DNA of 64,000 nucleotides, taken from positions 26,493,778 through 26,557,777 of the forward strand of contig NC_066849.1 of NCBI RefSeq assembly GCF_001640805.2, read 5' to 3'. Both the position numbers and the translations under genes were made by a program. The DNA comes from Lates calcarifer. Lineage: Eukaryota; Chordata; Actinopteri; Centropomidae. A model generated the notes under the pieces. The model was not told the DNA's origin and ran no database searches. It was given only the letters and a program-made list of their open reading frames with translations. The first letter of the stretch is position 1. Each line of letters begins with the position of its first letter. Below, one piece after another: positions 25,193 through 34,557 of this stretch.

Positions 25193-25280
25193 CGCTACCA
25201 GACTCCATTGATCTTTCTGGTTAAACAAAAAAAACTCTTACTCTTTAATAAAAAACTATCTCTGTAGGAATCATATCCAT
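25193..25280 (-). repeat. dispersed repeat family A copy, truncated
   Basis: In minus-strand sense it reads gattcctacagagat, ttttttattaaagagtaag, tttgtttaaccagaaagatc and aatggagtctggtagc. The last block is the reverse complement of the ccagactccatt block, so this copy is internally rearranged or folded back. Confidence 0.6.
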
Positions 25281-27554
25281 AAAGTCAGACATTTATAATA
25301 ACAATCTGAGTCAGTGGCAAAAACCAGCACTGTAGTGGACGTACTTTGACGCGGACAAGTGCACCATCTGATTACATTGCAGCAGCTGTTTAGCGTTGAC
25401 TGTTAACATCATTGTTGCTCAAGGTTTTTGTTCCTCTCGATCATTTACACCACAAAACATCGGAGTAAGGTTTAGGTGACGGTGAGGGTTGGGGAATATT
25501 AGCTGTTTGATATATGACAGGCTTGTGTCTAATTCACACACCCACTTGACAAATAATTGCTGCATGTAATGTATATATGGCATGCTGCGTGTGTGTGTGT
25601 GTGTTTGTGCCATCTGTTGAGATGTGCAGCATCAGCGGTTTGAACATAGCGTGTGGTCTGCACACACACAAACACACACACACACCTGTATGAAGGATGA
25701 GCTGCCGTGCTGGATATTCACTGATGTGTGCTCAGGGAATTTCTTCATCTTACACACAAGACACACTCACACACACACGCATGTGGTTCTACTGCTCTTT
25801 ACCTTTTTCTCAATTTTCCGGGGAAGTGTGATGGAATTGTGCACTTTGTCTGAACTCATAAAGAGCTGGGCTCGGAAGCATTTTTAACACACACTGCAAA
25901 CACACGCCTACACAAATACATGAGGTGCCCTCAGGCAGGTGAGGTGAAGCACATCATTAGAACAGTTAAATCCTGAGAGAGACAGGTAAAGTGTGTGTCT
26001 CCCAGGTGTGGCCAGAAACAAGTCTGCAGTATTCACCACAGCCCACAATACTGAAGTGTCGGGCTGAATGAACAACAGTCGCACTCTTTACCCAATCATA
26101 TGGCTAAAAATGTAAAGTTTGTCCTGTGGGCGGCGTTAGAAAAGAAAGGTCACCGGGTCACTCAGATCAAAAGGGTTCATCCTCTGGGGGAGAAGTAAAT
26201 GTCATGTCAGTCTGCCCTCGCTGAAATGTTGCAGGTCAAGTTGACATTTTGACCTGATGTTGGCACTGAAAATAGCTCCATGTCTAAAATGTAAACTGCT
26301 CTTCCTCTGTTTTTTTGTGCAAGTGGAACGTTTAGCTTGGTGACGGCATTAAAGTGCAGATCAAGGGGAAACCAAAAAGCTATGATTTCAGTAATGCCTC
26401 ATTTTATAACGCAGGTCCAGTAATGTCCAAATAATTTTTACTGGTTTATTTCCAGAAAGAAATCCTTGTAAAGCTGCTGAAATAACTGGAAAATGACTTC
26501 AGTCTGACAGGAATCCAAAGACCAAAGTAAGTAATGGAAGATTCAGATCCCTGCAGGAAACCAGATGCTCACTGGTGTTTTGGGGTGAGTTGCACTGTCC
26601 AATCAAAACTGGACAGTTCCTACAGAAACAGGTACATTTACAAAGATATTTTTGCCACCTGCAGCTGATTTACCACCGACGGCAAAGCCAAGCTCAAGTC
26701 TTATCCAAGGAAAGGAGGATTTTGAGCCGACTATGACATTACAGAAAAGGTCAGGATGGATGGAACCGAGCAAAAGGATGTACAGAAAGAGGAAGGGAGG
26801 AAGTAAAAAGGAAGGAAGAGAAGAACAAATGTGAACCTTTAACAGGCGAGGACATGAAGGAGACTCGGAGCCTGCAGCACTGTGATACTCCCACTGAGAC
26901 CAAAGCTTGGTTCAGTTTGTGTAGGTTAATTTCCAGTGACTGTCGCTCACTCTGCTGCTGTTCACCAGCTAATGAACAAAGCCCAGCGGCCGCCTCATGA
27001 ATATGGATTTACGTCTGAGGCATCAAATGCAGCCGTCAAACGTCTGAGGAGGAAAAGAAGAAGTGACGCGGCTGCAGAAGTTGGACTCAGGGGGTGTGAG
27101 AAAGACGAGCAGGAGACAGGGAGGGGTGACGGTCGAAAAGGGGACGGGACATGCATCAAGTAGATACAAGGAGCTGTCTAAATGTTGGACACCTTACTGA
27201 CTTCCTGTCTGGGTGGATGGTGGAGATACTCACTGTGTTTTCACACAAATGTAGCTGCTGCAGCACAGTTTGACTCTCTGAGGAAGTGTGGGCTTCTACT
27301 TTCTTTCTCCTGCAGGCACTTTGGATCCCTACTGGGGAAACATGTTTCCATTATGCAGAAACGACTGAAGGCAATAATTCTGTGCATGTGTGTGTGTGTT
27401 TGTGGGCGAAGTGTGCGTTTACATGTGTCTTGTCTCCATCAAAGCAGCCGCCTGTCAGGTAACAGCACAGAGAATGAGAGCTGCTCAGTTTTTATTACTT
27501 CACCCTGAGAATCCTTACGTTCTGCTTCAGCTGCTGTAGTTTTCTGTGGTGGCA

Positions 27555-27740
27555 CATTTAAAGGAGCAGTTCAACATTTTGGGATGATGGAAGTCAATCT
27601 CATATCTGTGTGTTACGTCCAGGTTCAATAAATGACATATAATGTGTTAACTAATGACTTTCTCTTCATGCTAGGTGTTTCCCCCTGCTTCCAGTCTTTA
27701 TGCTATGCTAGGCTAACTGACTCCGGCTCTATGTTATTCT
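27555..27740. repeat. MITE/SINE-like dispersed element
   Basis: aaaggagcagttcaacattttggga at the start, and …tttccccctgcttccagtctttatgctatgctaggctaact at the end, resemble both ends of a repeat common in fish. The phrase cctagcttagcataaagacc at 34379-34399 is a second, partial copy in the other orientation. Confidence 0.5.
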
Positions 27741-28384
27741 GCTCTGACCATCTCACTCTCAGGATAGAAATCAAATAATCATATTTCCCATAATACTGAA
27801 CTCGTCTTTTTAAATATATTATCATTGATCAGAGTCACAGAGTCATAGTTTGATATGTGGTATAAGATTTGTGCTGTATTTGGATTTTTTTCAGAGCTAG
27901 ATCTTTTAACGCTGATGTTTTTTTAATGACTTTTATGTGCAGAGAGAAAGAAGATGGATCATGTTGGTAAACGACAGAAACCTGAGTCAAAAGAAAGAGC
28001 AGGCAGTTATATTTAAATGTTTGCACATGTGTGTTTACTCATGTTTTACCTCCAATATGAGCAGCTGCCTATAACCTCAGTGTAATAACTTTGCTACAGT
28101 AAAACTCATAAGACACACGGTGATGGAAGTAGACATTCAGCTCTGTGACGGAGCTGACAGGAGGAGATAAAGGAAACTAGCGATGAGCAAACAGCTGTGT
28201 GGGCGCGCAACTAAACCATCTGACACACACCTGATACACACACACACACACCAGACGGCAGGTGAGTGTATGTGGATAAGATCTACAGCTAAACTCATTT
28301 CCCACAGTCCACTCAATAATGTTGGTCTGAGGGTTACAGCCACCACAGGAAATCAATGTGACGGCCCACAGCACAGTGTGTGAC

Positions 28385-28411
28385 TGTGTGTGTGTGTGTG
28401 TGTGTGTGTGT
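28385..28411. repeat. (GT)n microsatellite
   Basis: A 27-bp tract. Confidence 0.97.
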
Positions 28412-28776
28412 TTCCTCTTTATTCACTTATCTGTGCTGCTCTGCAGTGAGTATGTAAGTAGCTACAGCGTTAACACCATTAAGTAAAAACATATTACAAA
28501 CAACAAGGAAGCTGCAACAGTTTGTCATTTTGCTTTTTGTAAATCCACTTTTCTTTCTAAAATAGAAAATAACAACCTGCAGCCAATAGTACTGAACACT
28601 TTTATTTTTTATTTTTTTTGGCACTATGTGTCTGTAGCACCGTGTATAAGAACCTGTCAGGTACAGAAAGATGGCATCAAATGTTTCAGGATGATTGTCT
28701 TGTTTACTCTGATCGGAGAGAGACGCACTGTCAGGAACACATTACATATGCTGACATGCATAGGTCACTGATTTCT

Positions 28777-28848
28777 AACAGGGAGGATGGAGCCTCTGTC
28801 ATCCCCACTCTGCTCTCTGAACACCTGTTGTGTCTCTGTGTTTGTTGT
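28777..28848 (+). repeat. dispersed repeat family B copy 1
   Basis: The sequence taacagggag.a…ggagcctctgtcat.cccactctgct…ctgaacacctgttgtgtctctgtgt is found again in reverse orientation at 34490-34557, with few mismatches. Confidence 0.7.
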
Positions 28849-29681
28849 TGGTTGTTCAGGTTGGATCTCCCTCTAACTGAGTGATAGTCAGCAGCTTAAA
28901 CTGCTGGAATCAGAGCCAGCAGGTTCCAGAGTAAAGCTGAACTGTAGATCAGTTAAAAAGACTTAGAGGAAGCAGAGTTCATCTCTGATATCCAGGGAAC
29001 TGATGGAAATATCAAGAGTTAGAAACAGAGTTTGGTGTGTTTGTTACAGAGACAGCACTTCCTGCTCCAGAAACCGGGGATCATGGGTAATATATACTGT
29101 TCGTCCGTGTTTCTGTTCAGAGAATGGGACTACACAGTCGAAGCTCTGGTCAACAGACTGATTTCAGACTTGGAGCCTGAATTATCACTGGTGGCTGCAG
29201 GGGGCGCTGTTGCTCAGCAAAGTTACATTTTGCTGCTTTAACTGCATCTTATCTTCAGTTTCTAACCTGGAGCACAAAGAATCAGCGAACCCAGGTGTTA
29301 TGAAAAGACAAATATGGAAACAGAGAGGCCAAAAATAAATCTGCAGGAAAAACTATTTTTGACATGAGCGTGAGAGAGATGATGTGAGGACCACGTATTA
29401 CTAGTCTCTGTATCTGAATGCAGTGTTAAAAAGGGCGGAGGCCATTCTCCTCCAACCCTTCACATCACCCTCATTGTGAGTGAGCGATGAATCAGTTTCG
29501 TCTTGATTACGGCTTCACACGAGCGGTCGGCTCCATCCACACCAATCCAAAAACTGCCAGAGCCTGTTGCTATGCAGGAGTCCCTCCTGTCTCACTTCAC
29601 AACCTCTCTGCCTTTTAAAAACACTGCCGAGACAATCACACACCACAGGGGGCGGTGACAGGGAGCACAGAGGAAGAAATC

Positions 29682-29709
29682 TGTGTGTGTGTGTGTGTGT
29701 GTGTGTGTG
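29682..29709. repeat. (GT)n microsatellite
   Basis: A 28-bp tract. Confidence 0.97.
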
Positions 29710-30359
29710 GCAGCTGCCCCTGTTATTACAGGGAGGAGGAAGAAAATTGCAGCTTCAAAGTGATAAGTACAGCTCTGTCTCTGCCTCTCTTTCCTGTTGG
29801 AGAAGCCACTTCTGGCTTTGACAGACAGTGTGGTGGGGGGGGTGGAGGAGTAGGGGGGTGGGGGGGTCAGCTGAGGGAACGACAGAAAAGAGAAGCAGAA
29901 AATGACGACTAACGGTTGAATGCACACACGTCAAAGCACGCCTTGCAACCTGGGCTTGCATCACGAACACGCAAATTGTACGCAGACAGAGAGAATGTTA
30001 TAAAAAGGACTGCAAACACACACACACTGCAGTTCCAGAATACATGCCAGCAGTGTTACATGTGACAGTAACTCACACACACACACAGAGTCAGACAGGG
30101 CGACCTGTTTATCCATCAAAAGACAAATCTAGTTAGCTGACCTTCATGTTGGAGCAACTCCTGCTGAGCATCTAAGACATGCAGAGAGGAGGAGGAGGAA
30201 AAGAGAGAGAGAAGCGAGGATGGAAAAATGAAAAAGAGGAATACATGTAGCAGGGAAAAAAACTAATTAAAAAAAAGATGAAATGATGAGTGCAGAGGAA
30301 GGCAGATGCAGGCTGGAGGTGAAGTAATAGAGAAGGATGTAGCTGATGTGAGCCTGTAC

Positions 30360-30433
30360 CTCTTGGAGCGCCGCAGCATGCTTCTCTCAGGCAGCGAGAA
30401 ATTGGAGAGCACCGTCCAGAAGGAGTCAGACAT
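30360..30433 (-). CDS. mast2: mast2 alternative first coding exon (MSDSFWTVLSNF…)
   Basis: The coding part is 74 bp: an ATG at 30433, 24 codons and AG, followed by gtacag as donor (phase 2). It encodes MSDSFWTVLSNFSLPE then RSMLRRSK. It closely resembles the MAST1 N-terminus I recall (MSDSLWTALSNFS…GSMFRRTKS), so a short first exon of this type appears shared between paralogues. Joining to 22218-22309 completes AG|C and gives [12 protein letters not shown]. The ATG context has A at -3. The frame extends 13 codons upstream only to a GTG (30472), with no ATG, so MSDSF is taken as the start. The region just upstream (30434-30720) is the natural place for a promoter and 5' UTR. This is strong evidence for an internal promoter within the longer gene. 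Confidence 0.9.
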
Positions 30434-30720
30434 GCTAACGCTAACGCAGGCGTTCGACCATCGCTGTGACACGGCGGCACTCGGCAGAGGACGTGGTTAG
30501 CAAACAGACGCTGGCTTCTTCCACCTGTCACACCGGCAGCAGCGAGTGTGTGTGAGAGCGGCTGGTGTGTCTACCCTCTCCTCCCTCCCTCCCTCCCTCT
30601 GATCCTCTCTCTCTCTCCTCTCGGCAGTGTCCCCCTCCCTCCCTCCATCTCTGATGCTCTTCTCCTCTTCTCACCCCTCTCTTCCTGAGTGGGGCTCTTA
30701 CTGACTTCAGTACAAAGCGG
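30434..30720 (-). promoter_or_regulatory. probable 5' UTR and promoter region of the MSDSF isoform
   Basis: This sequence lies immediately upstream, in minus-strand sense, of the MSDSF start codon. It holds a purine tract on the minus strand (GGGA repeats at 30580-30600) and a GC-rich stretch with several CpGs at 30460-30550. I see no clear TATA box. The role is inferred from position; the transcription start cannot be placed from sequence alone. Confidence 0.45.
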
Positions 30721-31835
30721 GGACAGACCTGTTATCAGTTTACAGATGTTTATCTCCAGATGTTTGACTCCATCCTGAATCCTTTCACTGATTTATCCGT
30801 CAATCTTCCCACTGTAAACACAGCTGGCTGGTGTTTCTTTACGTCATGACTAAATGCTGGCTTTATTCCTCATTTTACACCACAGGTGCAGTCACTGGAA
30901 CCCAGGAACCTCCTGAATGGTCTGATGATTTCTTTTTCACAATAAAAACGTTAATATATGTGAAAAGTCAGGAAAATAAAAGGAGAACACAGTTTTTCTG
31001 TCTTTATGACGCCTCAGATTTATCTTGTGACCCTGTGTAAGGTCCTGACATCCACAGATTAGGAACATCTGTTGCTGCGTTTATTGAGGATAAAAATGAA
31101 CTTGTGTTGTTTGACTTTGTGATTAGACTTAAATGATCAACATATGAAGTTTTTATATATTTTTCTTCCGTCTCTTCAAACTCCTCGTCGACTGAACACT
31201 GCTTGAACGGAGATGGATTGAATTTGTGGCCGAGACGGTAAAGTCACTGCTAAAGCTACGACTAATAAACACCTGTTAAACACCTGTGACGACTGCAGAG
31301 TTATTTGACTCAGGAATGAACGGCGACTGTGTTGTTAGTGGGGTTTCTGGTCCAGTGTAAAAGAGGCTACAGACTGTGAGAACATGAAAGAGGCTGAGCC
31401 AACATGCAAGAGGAGACTGTGATCTGAAAGAGGGTGAACAAGAGAAAGAACAAAATAATAAACTAATCTGTTATTTGATTCAGTGTTGTTGCAGACACTC
31501 AGCAGCCTCCTTTGCATCCATGTTTAAATGTTTTAACTGATAGAAATTAGATCCCAAACTACAAAAATAAGTTGCAAAACAAACTGAATTGTGCCTTTAA
31601 AGCAGCCAGAACAAGTTTTCTGTGTGATGAGAGGAACACACAGCTCATTAGTGCCGTGTGCTGCTTCCTCTCTGCGCCCTTTCAGCTGAGCGGTCGTCTG
31701 CCTGAACGCCAGCGTTCGGCTGACAGAAACACTGAAGGTCAGGAAACTAATGGTAACAGAGACAAACCGAAGACAGCACACGCTTAAAAAACACAAACAG
31801 GTGCGTTAGGAGGTGACACGCAGCGGGAGTCTTAC

Positions 31836-32054
31836 CTCCAGAGGAAGGGGTTTCCTCGGTGGTGAACGGGGGCTGACAGAGGGCCGTCAGAGGAGCAGAG
31901 GGAGGGAGAGGGGGAGGAGGACCAGGAGGAAGAGGAGGGAGAGAGGGTGAGGACGGGGGGCTGAACGACGGAGGGATGAAAGGAGTTTGGGGACAGCAGG
32001 TGCTGGAGGAGGCTGCTGTTGCCGTGGCAACGCAGCTGAGCCGGCGACCAGATT
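31836..32054 (-). CDS. mast2: candidate mast2 cassette exon, 219 bp, phase 2 to phase 2
   Basis: An excellent acceptor (a 20-odd-base pyrimidine tract, then ttggcag) and a consensus donor (GGAG|gtaaga) bound a 219-bp segment, a multiple of three. Entered in phase 2 it is open throughout. It reads IWSPAQLRCHGNSSLLQHLL, then SPNSFHPSVVQPP, then a Ser/Pro-rich run and GNPFLW, leaving in phase 2 with AG. Joined to the microexon at 39356-39387 it gives RRGS-L-IWSPAQ. As I recall, human MAST4 carries an insert starting RGSLID at the same place before CRTSNRKSL, which supports this frame. Joining to 22218-22309 gives [10 protein letters not shown] phase-1 frame is also open and the phase-0 frame has a stop. 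The exon lies upstream of the MSDSF exon, so it could belong only to long transcripts. Its protein sequence is otherwise low in complexity, hence moderate confidence. Confidence 0.65.
32018..32031. promoter_or_regulatory. X-box-like palindrome inside the cassette exon
   Basis: gttgccgtggcaac is a complete X-box match. It lies within the proposed coding sequence of exon 31836-32054 (the LRCHGNSS region). Confidence 0.4.
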
Positions 32055-32165
32055 CTGCCAACAGAGGAGGGAGGGGAAAGGGAGGAGGAAGAAAAAGATG
32101 AAGAGAGGAGGAAGAGAGGAGGGGTGAGGACAGAGGGATGTGTGATGAGGACTGCTCGACCGGAC

Positions 32166-32215
32166 GTGTGTGTGTGTGTGTGTGTGGTGTGTGTGTGTGT
32201 GTGTGTGTGTGTGTG
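32166..32215. repeat. (GT)n microsatellite, one interruption
   Basis: A 50-bp tract with a single GG interruption near 32186. It lies about 110 bp upstream (gene sense) of the cassette exon acceptor. Confidence 0.97.
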
Positions 32216-34489
32216 GTTCTAGCTTCTCTGATGATACCATATGAAAAGGCAGATGTTTAACTTTATCTGCCTTTGTTCTGCTCTTCCAGAAAGTTTGGAA
32301 AATGGAAAGAAATGAAACAGCAGAGGCTGAGATATTCTGACTTTCAGTCCCTGGTATAGGTCAAGCTCTAAACATTCTGGATCCCATGCTCCCGGTTTGA
32401 AACACAGGCTTTTTCATCCAAAATCTGTCGTTTGATGGTGTCTAGTCGGGTGGCATGCTGCAGATAATTACATTTAAAAATGTTATTATTCATTAATCAA
32501 TTAGTAAAGCTCCTATTAGGACGATTTGAACATTTCTGACTGGGTGAGCTCCAGTTCTGTCAGAAAACACACAGAAAGACGCTTTTTTCAATTTCAGCTC
32601 TTTACTTGTTTGGTTTTAGGCATCTCAGTCATTTCTGTAGACGCGAGGCTTTAACACAAAGAAGCTCAGAGTACTGAGATCATATTGTCTGAGAGTGAAG
32701 CCCACAGCTCTCAGTGTTCGAGGCAGCAGCAGTGCCAGGCTTAACCCACTGATCCATACTGTGTGCCTGCCTGCAGATGTCCCCTCACAGCAGGCGGGAA
32801 GCATCGCGCACTAAATTATCACAGTAGGAAACGGGTGGACAGAAAGTTCTGGATTAACTTCACAGAGCTCTGTCAGGACTGGAATGAAAGAATTCAGTCA
32901 TGTTAAGACTTATGGGAGTGGAGTCGGGGATAAGTCTGTCAAACAGAGATACATCAGCAGCCCCGCTCATTTTTTATTTCTGTTCAATAATCACAGGAAG
33001 AAGCTCAGATACCGGCTGAATTTGTCCTCACTGACGGGGATAAAAAGGAAAGTGCACGCTCGGAAAAAAAGATCTGAAAACATCTGCAGGGTTCAGCAGG
33101 CAGTTGGCACAGACCTGCAGGGCATGAGGGCCTTATGGTGGTGTCCCCTCCCCCCTGCTGGGTGGGACAGAATGGGTGAGACCACCTGCAGAGAGGTCTA
33201 GGGCTACACATATTTTAGTATGTGAAGTGTTTCCACAACATATATAGAGGCCATCTGTGGCCACAGGTTTAGCCTGCCCTCCCCCAAAAAACCTAAAAAG
33301 TTTTCTTTATAACCAGGATCACTTAACAAACCAGAATGAACACACTCCCCAGCTCAATGAATCAGTAACACTGAGGCAGCCTGAAAACGAAATATTCCTC
33401 TGGTGTCAGAATAAATTAGCTCCTCCTGTTCAGACGAAGCAAAACACTTCATTGTTGTTATTATATTCACAGAAGGTGTGCACAGCTGACTGAGTCCAGT
33501 AACAGCAGTGAATAAATATGAGGGAATTACTTTAAAATATAATGTTACTTCAATTATTGGTGGACCAGCTAAACAGGTGTTTGGGGCTGGAATTAGTGCC
33601 TGAGGGAAAATTAGAGCTAAAATGATTTAATAGCTTGTGAGGTGCATTCTCTGCAGGAAACTTCATTTAACTCAAAATGATTCTGTGCTGTATACTTTTA
33701 TTTTTTAATCCTATTACAGATGAATTAAACTTTATTCACTGGGGAAACTCTGACACGTGTCATTTGTTTGCGTGTGTGTGAAAGAGTTTCCATCTCACCG
33801 AGTGCACGAGTGTCACAGTGTTTCAGTGACTCAGGATGTATGTACACTATGTGTGAGCTGTATTATGGATGTATGTATGTAACATGACCCTCACACCCCC
33901 CACCCAGTGTTCATAGTCATATCTCTAGTGATAGTGACGACGTATGACTGAAAACATTTATTTCTGGAGCGTGGCCTCCTCTCCCTTCCAAATCTGACAA
34001 GTTGACTTTTATTATATTCAGCAGGTATTAAAGTCTGCGGGCCATAATTTTAATTCCACAGCTAACAAGATTAAATGAAATAAGACACCCTGACAGTAGA
34101 GTGTGCAGACAGTGAGTCTGTTTCCCTGCAAATGTTTTAAAAGTTTCCAAAAAGGCAAATCAGAGTCTTCAGCCAGAGCGACAGTAACTTTAAACCCTGT
34201 ACATTACAGCCCATTTTCACATAAAATGACATTTCTATGCATGTAAATGAAGTAATCTGTTGTTTTTACACAAACAGTCTGATGGGTTTGTTTTGTTATT
34301 TTTGAGGAATAGTCTCTTTCAATCACTGTCAGTCTCTTGTCTTTCCATTAACTATGGAACGGAGTCAGGATGTGGTTAGCCTAGCTTAGCATAAAGACCA
34401 GTGAGGTTGCCAAGTGCACCGACCGTCTGTTAGCCTGCACTGTAACCACAGACACTGCACAGAAGAACTGGACGGATTAACAGTTGATA

Positions 34490-34557
34490 CACAGAGACAC
34501 AACAGGTGTTCAGGAAGCAGAGTGGGAATGACAGAGGCTCCTTTCTCCCTGTTACAC
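34490..34557 (-). repeat. dispersed repeat family B copy 2 (inverted)
   Basis: The reverse complement matches 28777-28848 over about 68 bases. Similarity stops sharply on both sides, as for two copies of a short mobile or low-copy element. Confidence 0.7.

Larger units (their letters stand above)
22310..30359. other. mast2 intron between CRTSN exon and alternative first exon
   Basis: An 8-kb intron for the MSDSF isoform. It contains a LINE reverse-transcriptase relic (23917-24060), a minus-strand copy of the dispersed family at 25193-25280, a MITE-like segment at 27555-27740, a second dispersed family at 28777-28848 and a G-rich strand at 29833-29868, plus several GT/CA tracts. No further exon was recognised. 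Confidence 0.8.

Noticed and set aside
30434..30472. 13-codon upstream extension of the MSDSF exon
   Set aside because: The extension begins with GTG and has no ATG; the MAST1-like protein start is at 30433.
31836..32054. Phase-0 and phase-1 readings of the cassette exon
   Set aside because: Phase 0 hits a stop. Phase 1 is open (…FTTEETPSSG) but would not join either the phase-2 microexon or the phase-2 CRTSN exon.
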